The position numbers were made by a program, and so were the translations under genes. From Colidextribacter sp. OB.20 (GTDB lineage Bacteria > Bacillota > Clostridia > Oscillospirales > Oscillospiraceae): DNA of 32,082 bases. Below, piece after piece: positions 13,466 through 21,070 of this stretch. Location: positions 1 through 32,082 of the forward strand of contig NZ_QWKG01000047.1 of the NCBI RefSeq assembly GCF_009911595.1, in the 5' to 3' direction. A model generated the notes under the pieces. That model saw only the letters and a list, made by a program, of their open reading frames with translations. It made no database searches and was not told the DNA's origin. Each line of letters begins with the position of its first letter. Position 1 is the first letter of the stretch.

Positions 13466-14452
13466 TTATAGTCCGTTCACAATGAAATTGGGCCGCTTTC
13501 CCTCCAGCACCAGCTGCAAGTTGGTCCACATGTTTCGGTGAGCCCGGCGGAAGGAGCCGCCGGTGATGCCCCCCAGGTGGGGGGAGCAGACCGCCCGGCC
13601 GGCGGCCTCGGGGGGAAGGTCCACCAGGGGGTGGTCGGCGGGGGTGGGCTCGGGGTCGAAGGTGTCCATGGCGATGCCCCCCAGCCGGCCGTCGATGAGG
13701 GCCTGGCGGACGGCCAGGTTGTCCACCAGCTGGCCCCGGGCGGTGTTCACCAGGATGGCCCCCGGCTTGACGCGGGAGAGAAATTCCTCATTCACCATGC
13801 GGGTGGTCTGGCTGTTGACGGCGCAGTGGAGGGAGAGGATGTCGCATTGGGCGGCCAGCTCCTCCAGGGGGAGATAGGTGATCCCCAGCTCCGCCTCTGT
13901 CTCAGGGGGACGGCGGTGGGCGGTGTAGTAGCGGAGCTGGCAGCCGAAGGGCCGCAGCAGCTGGGCTGTGGCCATCCCTATGTCCCCCAGGCCGATGAGC
14001 CCCACGATCTGCTCCCCCAGCTCGGGGGCGCTGGAGGCCATGACCCGCTCCTTAAACTGGATCTGCTCCCCGGCCCGGACGGCGTTGTGCCCGGTGACGC
14101 CGTGGCGCAGAGCCATGAGCATGAGCATAAGGGTGTGCTCCGCCACTGAGACGGCGTTGCAGCCCTTGTTATTGCACACAAAGACGCCCTTCTCCCTGGC
14201 GGCGGCGGTGTCGATGGCGTTGAAGGCCACCCCCTCGGAGTGAATCAGCTTTAAATTGGGCAGAGCGTCCATCATCTCCCGGCCTACCGGGGTGATGGCG
14301 TCGGCGAAGATTGCCTCCGCCTCGGGATGGTCCTTCGCCGCCTGGAGGTCGGACTCCCGGGAACAGAAAACCGTCTCCACCGGCAGGTCCTTCACAAACT
14401 CGGGCATGTACAGGTCGTAGCGGGCCTTGGGCCCAAAGATTAAGATTTTCAT
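13466..14452 (-). CDS. D-isomer-specific 2-hydroxyacid dehydrogenase
   Basis: This 328-residue NAD(P)-dependent enzyme reduces 2-oxoacids to D-2-hydroxyacids or the reverse. The Rossmann motif is VGLIGLGDIG. The catalytic triad is visible as Arg in VNTARGQLVD, Glu in FDPEP and His in SPHLGGI. The substrate-domain N-terminus (MKILIFGPKARYD) and the VAEHTLMLMLMALRH helix are typical. The ATG at 14452 has GAGGTGG six bases upstream; an upstream extension through 14500 crosses a repeat. The substrate could be phosphoglycerate, lactate or another oxoacid; the family alone does not decide. It may be cotranscribed with prmA across a hairpin repeat. Confidence 0.9.
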   Translation of the reverse strand: MKILIFGPKARYDLYMPEFVKDLPVETVFCSRESDLQAAKDHPEAEAIFADAITPVGREMMDALPNLKLIHSEGVAFNAIDTAAAREKGVFVCNNKGCNAVSVAEHTLMLMLMALRHGVTGHNAVRAGEQIQFKERVMASSAPELGEQIVGLIGLGDIGMATAQLLRPFGCQLRYYTAHRRPPETEAELGITYLPLEELAAQCDILSLHCAVNSQTTRMVNEEFLSRVKPGAILVNTARGQLVDNLAVRQALIDGRLGGIAMDTFDPEPTPADHPLVDLPPEAAGRAVCSPHLGGITGGSFRRAHRNMWTNLQLVLEGKRPNFIVNGL

Positions 14453-14480
14453 TCTAACCACCTCAGAAACAGTGCTTAGG

Positions 14481-14550
14481 ACGGCGTGCCCAGTGGTCAC
14501 GCCCTACAACCGGCAAAACTGCGTGTAGGGCGCGACGACCCGGCGCGCCG
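14481..14550. repeat. inverted pair of TGTAGGGCG-type intergenic repeat arms
   Basis: Two arms of about 27 bases face each other (14481-14508 ending CGCCCTACA; 14524-14550 beginning TGTAGGGCG) and match at most positions, so the DNA can form a long imperfect hairpin. The same arm sequence occurs in the opposite arrangement at 24406-24503, marking a dispersed repeat family. Confidence 0.75.
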
Positions 14551-14561
14551 CATTTCAGATG

Positions 14562-15503
14562 TTACAATTTCGCCTCCAGGGCCGCCCAGCCGTTTTTCTC
14601 CCGTTTCCGGATGACGGTCAGCCCGGCCTCTTTCAGGGCCGCCTCCACCTCCTGGGTCCGGGTGTCGATGATGCCGGAGCACAGGAACACTCCGTCCTCC
14701 TCCAGCAGCCCGGGCACCTGGGGGGCCAGGGGGATAATCACGTCGGCCACGATGTTAGCCAGCACCAGGTGATATTTTTTCTCCCCCAGCTCGGCGGCCA
14801 GGGCCTTGTCGGAGAGCACATTGCCCGCCCGGACGGTATAGCGGTCCCTGCCGATGCCGTTGAGAGCGGCGTTCTCATAGGCCACATCCACCGCTTTAGG
14901 GTCGATATCCACCGCTATGGCGCTTTTCGCCCCCAGACACAGGGCGGCGATGGACAAAATCCCGCTGCCGCAGCCCAGATCCAGCACATCCCGCCCCGGG
15001 ACAGTGTGCTCCTCCACCCCCTCCAGACACAGCTGGGTGGAGGCGTGGGAGCCGGTGCCGAAGGTGAGGCCGGGGTTGAGGTAGAAGGGCACCCGCCCCG
15101 CCGGGACGGGCTCCTCCCGCATCCACTGGGGCACCACATAGAGCCGGGAGCCGACCTCCAGGGGCTTGTAGTACTTCTGCCAGCTGTAGGCCCAGTCGTT
15201 GTCGGAGAGGGGGGTTATGGTGTACTCCTGGTCCAGCCCCCGGGTGTATTGCTCCAGCTGCTGTTTTCCGTCCTCGTCGTCAGTGACGTAGAACTTCACC
15301 CGGGTGACGCCCTTCATCCGGTCCAGCAGCTCCTGGTCCACATAGTCCCAATACTGCCGGTTCTGCTCCAGGAAGGTGAGAAACTCCTGCTCGTCCTCGA
15401 TGACCAGGCCGTCCATCCCGGCGGCGGCCAGCTTTGCGCACACCTGGTCCAGCCGGTCCGGGGTGGTGTTGACGGCCACTTCCAGCCATTTGATCTCGTC
15501 CAT
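14562..15503 (-). CDS. prmA: ribosomal protein L11 methyltransferase
   Basis: This 313-residue SAM-dependent enzyme trimethylates ribosomal protein L11. The N-terminal substrate-binding part (WLEVAVNTTPDRLDQV) is followed by the PrmA hallmark NPGLTFGTGSHASTQLCL, SAM-binding motif VLDLGCGSGILSIAA, acidic motif IAVDIDPKAV and LVLANIVADVI. Length and motifs fit the family exactly. The ATG lies one base after the degV stop, which indicates translational coupling; the operon order is DUF1836, degV, prmA. Confidence 0.95.
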   Translation of the reverse strand: MDEIKWLEVAVNTTPDRLDQVCAKLAAAGMDGLVIEDEQEFLTFLEQNRQYWDYVDQELLDRMKGVTRVKFYVTDDEDGKQQLEQYTRGLDQEYTITPLSDNDWAYSWQKYYKPLEVGSRLYVVPQWMREEPVPAGRVPFYLNPGLTFGTGSHASTQLCLEGVEEHTVPGRDVLDLGCGSGILSIAALCLGAKSAIAVDIDPKAVDVAYENAALNGIGRDRYTVRAGNVLSDKALAAELGEKKYHLVLANIVADVIIPLAPQVPGLLEEDGVFLCSGIIDTRTQEVEAALKEAGLTVIRKREKNGWAALEAKL

Positions 15504-15504
15504 A

Positions 15505-16377
15505 TTATCTCACCGTCCCGATATAGAACAGGGCCACGGTGCCCGGGCCGGAGTGGGCGCCGATGACAGGGCCCACGAAGTTGATATAGATATTGTGGAC
15601 GTTGAACCGATCCCGGACCATGCGCTCCACGGCCTGGGCGTCCTCCAGGCAGTCGCCGTGGCTGATAAAGACCGTGAGGCTGCCCGAGTCGACGGCGGTC
15701 TCCTCCATCTGGTCCACCAGGGCCTTGAGGGAGGCGTGACGCCCCCGGACCTTGCCGATGCTGGTGAGGTGCCCCTCGTCGTCCACGTGGAGGACGGGCT
15801 TGATATGGAGCATGGAGCCCACCATGGCGGTGGCGGCGGAGATGCGCCCGCCCCGCTTGAGGAAGTGCAGATCGTCCACGGTAAACTGGTGGCACAGGTT
15901 CAGCTTGTGATCCTCGACCCAGTCCCGGACCTCCTCGATGGAGCACCCTCTCTCCCGGGCCTTGGCGGCGTACCACACCAGCAGGCCCTGGCCCAGGGAG
16001 GCGCACAGGGTGTCCACAGTGAAGAGCTTCCGCTCCGGGTATTTGGCGCTCAGCTCCTCCACGGCCAGCCGGGAGGAGTTGTAGGTGGTGGACAGGCCGG
16101 AGGAGAAGGCCAGGATCAGCACATCCCTCCCCGCCTGGAGCAGGGGCTCCAGGGCCTCGGTGTACTGCGCCACGTTGACGGCGTTGGTGGTGGCCACGTC
16201 TCCTCCGCGCAGGCGCTCATAGAATACGTGGGGGTCCATCTCCCGGTTGTCCGGGTGGTTCTGATAGGTGTGCTCGTCCAGAATGAAGGACAGGGGGAGG
16301 ACCTGCACGTCCAGCTCCCGGACCATATCGGCCCCCAGATCGGCGGAAGAATCGGTGAGAATGACAAAGTCAGACAT
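15505..16377 (-). CDS. DegV family fatty-acid-binding protein
   Basis: This 290-residue protein binds a fatty acid; relatives (FakB) hand it to the kinase FakA. Visible family marks are ILTDSSADL near the start, AFSSGLSTTYNSS (ligand-carboxylate binding), VDTLCASLGQGLLV and LKRGGRISAATAMVG. ATG 16377 has AAGGAG eight bases upstream; a GTG nine bases earlier is too close to it. It begins 21 bases after the DUF1836 gene and runs into prmA. Confidence 0.93.
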   Translation of the reverse strand: MSDFVILTDSSADLGADMVRELDVQVLPLSFILDEHTYQNHPDNREMDPHVFYERLRGGDVATTNAVNVAQYTEALEPLLQAGRDVLILAFSSGLSTTYNSSRLAVEELSAKYPERKLFTVDTLCASLGQGLLVWYAAKARERGCSIEEVRDWVEDHKLNLCHQFTVDDLHFLKRGGRISAATAMVGSMLHIKPVLHVDDEGHLTSIGKVRGRHASLKALVDQMEETAVDSGSLTVFISHGDCLEDAQAVERMVRDRFNVHNIYINFVGPVIGAHSGPGTVALFYIGTVR

Positions 16378-16398
16378 ATTAAACACTCCTTCTAAGGA

Positions 16399-16923
16399 TT
16401 ATTTTCGTTTTCCCTTTTCCTCCTGAGGCTGGAGGATGCTTAAAATACGCTGGCAGGCCAGCTGATTGGCGTAGCTGCGCACGGCGAAGTCCAGGGCCAT
16501 TTTTGCAAGATCGGACTGGCCGGCCTCCGGGTTGATGGACTGGGCCGTGTCGGTGAGAGCCCTGTCCAGGGCCTGGCAGAAGTAGCCGTACTGCTCCGGC
16601 GGGGTTTTCTCCAGGGCCCGGCCCGCCCCCATCAGCGCCCCGATGTGCCGGACGGAGAGCACCTTTTTCAGGGCCACCACCGCGGTGAGATAGCCCAGGT
16701 GGATGGGGCCGTACCGCTTGCCCTCCGCCCGGGGGACAAGGCCGTCCTTGATATAGTTGTTCACCATGGCGGAGGTGAGGGGGGTTCCCTCGTCAAAGCG
16801 GATGAGCTGCCGGGGCATATAGGAGATGAGCTGGTCCATATACAGAGCGATATCGGGCAGCTCCTCCCAGGAGGAGGGCCGCTCCTGCTCCATGCGGTTT
16901 TTCAAGTCGTAAAGCTCGTCCAT
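16399..16923 (-). CDS. DUF1836 family protein, putative MerR-like regulator
   Basis: This 174-residue protein has the DUF1836 pattern: MPRQLIRFDEGTPLTSAMVN, then NYIKDGLVPRAEGKRYGPIHLGYL, which looks like a MerR-type winged helix, and a helical C-terminus. It is first in an operon with degV and prmA. I chose ATG 16923; a TTG at 16962 would lie inside the promoter. The DNA-binding role is a family-level suggestion. Confidence 0.85.
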   Translation of the reverse strand: MDELYDLKNRMEQERPSSWEELPDIALYMDQLISYMPRQLIRFDEGTPLTSAMVNNYIKDGLVPRAEGKRYGPIHLGYLTAVVALKKVLSVRHIGALMGAGRALEKTPPEQYGYFCQALDRALTDTAQSINPEAGQSDLAKMALDFAVRSYANQLACQRILSILQPQEEKGKRK

Positions 16924-16961
16924 CAAAGGGCGCCTCTTTTCAAAATAATGTGGTGTGGGCA

Positions 16962-16991
16962 ATTATATCATGAAGTTTCCGGCATTGTAAA
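16962..16991 (-). promoter_or_regulatory. promoter of the DUF1836-degV-prmA operon
   Basis: TTTACA (16991-16986) and TATAAT (16967-16962) on the minus strand are 18 bases apart, about 39 bases ahead of the chosen start. Confidence 0.75.
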
Positions 16992-17003
16992 GGGAAAAGA
17001 GCG

Positions 17004-17894
17004 TTAAGGTTTTCTGAAAGTTTCCATCCGCCGGCGCAGGCGCTCCAGAGCCCCGCCGTGGTCGATGGAGCGCAGGCGGGGGAAGGCCCGCAGCAGGCGC
17101 CTCCGGCCGAAAAACTCCCCGTCGTGGAGCTCCTGCATGGCCTGCCGCCACTCCTCCAGCTGGCGGCGGACCTGGGCGCTGTGCTCCTCCCGGCGCTGCT
17201 CCCACTCCTCGCGCTGGTCGGCCAGCTCCGCCCGGCGCTCCGAAAGCTTGAAGGCCAGCTCGTCCAGGTCCTCTTTCCATTCCGCCCCCCGCTCGGCGGC
17301 GTCCAGCACCCTGTCGGCCAGATTTTCGCCGAACTCGTTGGAGGCCTCCTTGATTTTGGCGGCCAGCTCGTCAATCTGCGCCAGCCGGCGGTTGAGCTTG
17401 ACGATGGTGGACACGGTGGCGGCCAGGTCCACCGCCATCACCCCGCCCAGAAGCGCCAGCAGAACTATCCCCAGGCCCCTGGGGATCAGGCGGATGAACA
17501 GCAGAACCGTGGGGTGGAGGAGCTTGACCACAAACAGGCAGGCGAAGCCCCAGGCGACGGAGAAGCGCAGGCAGATGTAGCCGCTGAGATTGAAGGGCTC
17601 GTCGGAGTAGTCCCACCAGCGCTGATGGAACAGCTTCTCCAGCACAAAGCCGGTGAGCCACTCCAGCGTGGAGGTGAGCACCACCGAGCCCAGGAACAAA
17701 AGGAGCAGGTTATCCGACAGGGGGGTGAGACCGGCCAGCACGATCAGCACCCCGAAGCCGTAGACCGGGCACCAGGGCCCGTTGAGAAAGCCCCGGTTGA
17801 CAAATTTGCCGGTGACAAGGGCGGCGTAGCTCACCTCGGTGCACCAGCCCAGAAAGGCGTAGATGAAAAAGATCCACAGAAAACGGTACAGCAT
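17004..17894 (-). CDS. putative ABC transporter permease / CmpB-like membrane protein (PF06541)
   Basis: This 296-residue protein begins with the typical PF06541 pattern FFIYAFLGWCTEVSYAA, then FVNRGFLNGPWCPVYGFG and LTSTLEWLTGFVLEKLFHQRWWDYS (cut here for brevity), spread over several membrane helices in the first ~165 residues. The remaining ~130 residues are a long charged coiled coil (AKIKEASNEFGE to QELHDGEFFGRR) that is not part of the core domain. The ATG is preceded by GGGAGG. It lies divergent from the GTPase gene. The family's transport role is uncertain despite its name. Confidence 0.82.
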   Translation of the reverse strand: MLYRFLWIFFIYAFLGWCTEVSYAALVTGKFVNRGFLNGPWCPVYGFGVLIVLAGLTPLSDNLLLLFLGSVVLTSTLEWLTGFVLEKLFHQRWWDYSDEPFNLSGYICLRFSVAWGFACLFVVKLLHPTVLLFIRLIPRGLGIVLLALLGGVMAVDLAATVSTIVKLNRRLAQIDELAAKIKEASNEFGENLADRVLDAAERGAEWKEDLDELAFKLSERRAELADQREEWEQRREEHSAQVRRQLEEWRQAMQELHDGEFFGRRRLLRAFPRLRSIDHGGALERLRRRMETFRKP

Positions 17895-17926
17895 GGGATG
17901 GTCCTCCCTCGGACAGAGTTTTGGAT

Positions 17927-17955
17927 ATTATATCCGCTTTCAGCCGGATTGTCCA
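17927..17955 (-). promoter_or_regulatory. promoter of the PF06541 membrane-protein gene
   Basis: TGGACA (17955-17950) and TATAAT (17932-17927) on the minus strand are 17 bases apart, about 33 bases ahead of the start codon. Confidence 0.75.
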
Positions 17956-18007
17956 GCCCCTTGCTGACAGGCCCGCAACGAGAGCTGCGGGGCGCACCGC
18001 TTTTCTC

Positions 18008-18037
18008 TTGACAGAAGTGACAAAAAGCATGTATCCT
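18008..18037 (+). promoter_or_regulatory. promoter of the TetM-like/NYN gene
   Basis: TTGACA (18008-18013) and TATCCT (18032-18037) are 18 bases apart, with a short leader to the ATG at 18069. Confidence 0.7.
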
Positions 18038-18068
18038 TAAACAAAAGAGATTGGAAGGCGGACGGCGC

Positions 18069-20705
18069 ATGAACAAGCACATTTGTATCGGCCTACTGGC
18101 CCATGTGGACGCGGGCAAGACCACCCTGTCCGAGGGACTGCTCTACCTCAGCGGCGCGGTGCGGAAGCTGGGCCGGGTGGACCACCGGGACGCCTTTCTG
18201 GACACCGACGCCCAGGAGCGGGAGCGGGGAATCACCATCTTCTCCAAGCAGGCGGAGCTTTCCTATAAGGATACCGACCTTACCCTGCTGGACACCCCGG
18301 GGCACGTGGACTTCTCCGCCGAGATGGAGCGCACCCTGTCGGTGCTGGACTGCGCCGTGCTGGTCATCAGCGGCACCGACGGCATCCAGGGCCACACCAG
18401 GACCCTCTGGCGGCTGCTGGAGCGGCACGCCATCCCCACCTTCCTCTTTGTCAACAAGATGGACCTGGCGGGGGCGGACCGTGACGCCCTGCTGAACCAG
18501 ATCCAGAGCGGGCTGGACGGCGGCTGTCTGGACTTCTCCCGGGGGCTGGGGCCGGTCCTGGAGGATCTGGCCTCCCTGGACGAGGAGCTGCTGGACAAGT
18601 ATCTGGAGTGGGGCGAGGTCACGGACCGGGACGCCGCCTCTCTGGTCAGCCGGCGGCTGGTCTTCCCCTGCTTTTTCGGCTCAGCCCTGAAGCTGGAGGG
18701 GGTGGAGGCCCTGCTGGACGGCCTGTCCCGCTATGTCCCGGTGCCGGAGTACCCCGCCGACTTTGGGGCCCGGGTCTTCAAGATCGCCCGGGACGGGGCC
18801 GACCGGCTCACCTATGTAAAGGTCACCGGCGGGTCACTCAAGGTCCGGACCCTGCTGGGGGGGGAGAAGGTCAATCAGATCAGGATATACTCCGGGGCGA
18901 AGTATCAGACGGTGGACGAGGCTCCAGCGGGGACTGTGTGCGCCCTCACCGGCCTGACCGGAACCCGGCCGGGGGACGTGTTCGGAGCGGAGCCCCCCGC
19001 CGCCGAGCCTGAGCTGGAGCCGGTGCTGAACTACCAGGTGATTCTGCCCCCCGCCTGCGACGTTCACACCATGCTGCGCAATCTCCGCCAGCTGGAGGAG
19101 GAGGACCCCCAGCTCCGGGTGGTGTGGAATGAGGCGCTGGGAGAGGTCCATCTCCAGCTCATGGGAGAGGTCCAGCTGGAGGTCCTTACCCGCCTCATCC
19201 GGGACCGCTTTGGAACGGAGGTGGCCTTCGGGGCGGGGAGCATCGTCTACCGGGAGACCATTACCAGCGCGGTGGAGGGGATAGGCCACTTTGAGCCTCT
19301 GCGGCATTATGCCGAGGTCCACCTCCTGCTGGAGCCGGGGGAGCGGGGGAGCGGACTGCGCATCGCATCCGCCTGCCCCACCGATCAGCTGGACCTGAAC
19401 TGGCAGCGGCTCATCTTCACCCACCTGCTGGAGAAGCGGCACCGGGGGGTGCTCACCGGCTCCCCCATCACCGACGTGAAAATCACTCTGCTGGCCGGCC
19501 GGGCCCACGTGAAGCACACCGAGGGGGGCGACTTCCGGCAGGCCACCTACCGGGCGGTGCGCCAGGGGCTGATGCAGGCGGAGAGCCTCCTGCTGGAGCC
19601 CCACTACGATTTTTCTTTGGAGCTGCCCCATGAGTGCGTGGGCCGGGCCATGACCGACATCCAGTCTATGGGCGGGGCGGTGGAGGGCCCGGAGCAGGAG
19701 GGGGAGCTGGCCCTCCTCACCGGCCACGCCCCGGTGGCCGGCCTGCGGAACTACTGGCGGGAGGTCACCGCCTATACAAGGGGCCGGGGGCGGCTGTCCT
19801 GTTCCCTCCGGGGGTACGAGCCCTGTGGAAACCAGGAGGAGGTGGTCTCCCAATTCGCCTACGACCCGGAGCGGGATGTGGAGAACTCCCCCGACTCGGT
19901 GTTCTGCTCCCACGGGGCGGGGGTCACGGTGAAGTGGAACGAGGTTCGAGAGCATATGCATGTGGACAGCGGCTTAAAGCTGGGCCGGGAGGACGCCCCG
20001 CCGGAACCACTGCCCCCCGCGGTCGGTGAGCGGGCCCGGCGGGGGGGAAGCCTGGAGCGGGACAGGGAGCTGCTGGCCGTCTTTGAGCGGACTTATGGCA
20101 AGGTGGACCGGGGGGAGGCCGCCCTCCAGCCCCGGAAGAGGCCCGCCCGCACCAGCCTGGACGAGGGGAAGTATGCCATCCGGGCCCAGAAAACCGGACC
20201 GGAGTATCTTCTTGTGGACGGCTACAACATTATTTTCGCCTGGGAGGAGCTCACCGCCCTGGCCCGCCAGGACGTGGCCGCCGCCCGGGGAGCCCTGGAG
20301 GACATACTGTCCAACTACCAGGGGTTTCGCAAATGCGTGGTGATTCTGGTGTTCGACGCCTACAAGGTGAAGGGAAACCCCGGGTCGGTGGAGAAGCGGA
20401 ACAACATCTATGTGGTATACACCAGGGAGGCCGAGACGGCGGACGCCTATATCGAGAAGGCCACTTATGACCTGGGCAGAGACCACCGGGTGCGGGTGGC
20501 CACCTCCGACGGCCTGGAGCAGCTGATTATACTGGGCCACGGGGCCCTGCGGCTGTCTGCCCGGGCCTTTAAGGCGGAGATTGAGCAGGCCCAGGGGGAA
20601 ATCTCTGCCCTGGTGGCGAAGCTGAACCGGCGCGGTGCCGGAGAACGGAAGCTGAAACATACGGCGAGGATTATTGAAAAAAATAACCCTGCTTCATCGT
20701 CTTGA
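18069..20705 (+). CDS. TetM-like translational GTPase fused to a C-terminal Rae1/YacP-like NYN nuclease
   Basis: This 878-residue protein has two parts. Residues 1 to ~640 are an EF-G/TetM-type GTPase: G1 AHVDAGKTT (11-19), G2 ERGITI, G3 DTPGHVDF (75-82), G4 NKMD (129-132), then EF-G domains II-V ending around FCSHGAGVTVKWNEVREHMH. After a charged linker, residues ~712-860 form a NYN/PIN nuclease of the YacP (Rae1) type: YLLVDGYNIIFAW, VFDAYKVKGNPGS, TREAETADAYIEK, RVATSDGLEQL and GALRLSARAF. TetM removes tetracycline from the ribosomal A site, and Rae1 cuts mRNA in the A site. ATG 18069 follows GGAAGGCGG. Paralogues of this GTPase are common in Clostridia and need not give tetracycline resistance. 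Confidence 0.9.
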   Translation: MNKHICIGLLAHVDAGKTTLSEGLLYLSGAVRKLGRVDHRDAFLDTDAQERERGITIFSKQAELSYKDTDLTLLDTPGHVDFSAEMERTLSVLDCAVLVISGTDGIQGHTRTLWRLLERHAIPTFLFVNKMDLAGADRDALLNQIQSGLDGGCLDFSRGLGPVLEDLASLDEELLDKYLEWGEVTDRDAASLVSRRLVFPCFFGSALKLEGVEALLDGLSRYVPVPEYPADFGARVFKIARDGADRLTYVKVTGGSLKVRTLLGGEKVNQIRIYSGAKYQTVDEAPAGTVCALTGLTGTRPGDVFGAEPPAAEPELEPVLNYQVILPPACDVHTMLRNLRQLEEEDPQLRVVWNEALGEVHLQLMGEVQLEVLTRLIRDRFGTEVAFGAGSIVYRETITSAVEGIGHFEPLRHYAEVHLLLEPGERGSGLRIASACPTDQLDLNWQRLIFTHLLEKRHRGVLTGSPITDVKITLLAGRAHVKHTEGGDFRQATYRAVRQGLMQAESLLLEPHYDFSLELPHECVGRAMTDIQSMGGAVEGPEQEGELALLTGHAPVAGLRNYWREVTAYTRGRGRLSCSLRGYEPCGNQEEVVSQFAYDPERDVENSPDSVFCSHGAGVTVKWNEVREHMHVDSGLKLGREDAPPEPLPPAVGERARRGGSLERDRELLAVFERTYGKVDRGEAALQPRKRPARTSLDEGKYAIRAQKTGPEYLLVDGYNIIFAWEELTALARQDVAAARGALEDILSNYQGFRKCVVILVFDAYKVKGNPGSVEKRNNIYVVYTREAETADAYIEKATYDLGRDHRVRVATSDGLEQLIILGHGALRLSARAFKAEIEQAQGEISALVAKLNRRGAGERKLKHTARIIEKNNPASSS

Positions 20706-20730
20706 CAAAACAGGAGCACATGCTTATAAT
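20702..20730 (+). promoter_or_regulatory. consensus promoter of the antitoxin RNA
   Basis: TTGACA (20702-20707) and TATAAT (20725-20730) are separated by exactly 17 bases, a perfect sigma-A consensus. It overlaps the end of the preceding gene and drives no plus-strand protein gene before a hairpin at 20782-20818. Confidence 0.85.
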
Positions 20731-20736
20731 ATTAAC

Positions 20737-20825
20737 AGAAGGGATACCGTGACAAGCGGTTAGTCCTTAAATGATGTCATAGAAATGACCGCATCCGGGC
20801 TAAAGGGGCGGTCATTTCCTTTTGA
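20737..20825 (+). ncRNA. antisense RNA of a type I toxin-antitoxin locus
   Basis: A transcript from the consensus promoter would start near 20737 and end at the hairpin GAAATGACCGC / GCGGTCATTTC followed by CTTTT, about 85-90 bases. It overlaps the last codons and 3' region of the toxin gene on the other strand, the TxpA/RatA-type arrangement. There is no open frame with a ribosome site in it. The role as antitoxin is inferred from geometry. Confidence 0.7.
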
Positions 20826-20898
20826 AGATCTGATAGCACAGACCGACAATACCGAGGATTACAAGAGAGTAAGCAAAAAGCTCATCATATGTAACCAT
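20812..20898 (-). CDS. putative holin-like toxin of a type I toxin-antitoxin system
   Basis: This 28-residue peptide consists of a short acidic N-terminus (MVTYDELFAYS), one hydrophobic helix (LVILGIVGLCYQIF) and a basic tail (KRK). It matches the pattern of the putative holin-like toxin family of Firmicutes (Hol_Tox), membrane peptides controlled by antisense RNA. The ribosome site (GGGGGGA) is locked in a hairpin with the GTCCCCC just upstream, a usual feature of type I toxin mRNAs. The stop codon lies inside the shared terminator hairpin overlapping the antisense RNA. Confidence 0.82.
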   Translation of the reverse strand: MVTYDELFAYSLVILGIVGLCYQIFKRK

Positions 20899-21009
20899 AG
20901 CAGTCCCCCCTTTCCGGGGGACAAGGCCCCCCACTGGGATGGGGACTAACCACCTGCCGTTTGTAACGATATACCCTTCCGGCTTTGTCCCGAAGGACTC
21001 AGCGTATCT

Positions 21010-21039
21010 ATTGTACTATATGGCGGGATAAATTGTCAA
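21010..21039 (-). promoter_or_regulatory. promoter of the holin-like toxin mRNA
   Basis: On the minus strand TTGACA (21039-21034) and TACAAT (21015-21010) are 18 bases apart. The resulting leader of about 100 bases is rich in inverted repeats and ends in the hairpin that hides the toxin ribosome site. Confidence 0.75.
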
Positions 21040-21070
21040 TGCTGTCCCTGAGGGGAAGAGAGGAGAGTCC

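Noticed and set aside
11754-13529. 591-codon open frame on the minus strand across the ABC permease and ATPase genes
   Set aside because: It is the antisense shadow of two genes with complete family motifs; its own translation is low-complexity (Leu/Gly/Gln-rich) and has no domain.
18834-19961. 375-codon minus-strand frame within the GTPase gene
   Set aside because: Shadow of the EF-G-like gene, with no ribosome site and low-complexity translation.
18069-20100. Reading the TetM-like protein as a tetracycline-resistance gene
   Set aside because: Similarity to TetM is family-level, the protein has an extra nuclease domain and a chromosomal setting, and such paralogues are widespread in Clostridia; resistance is not supported.
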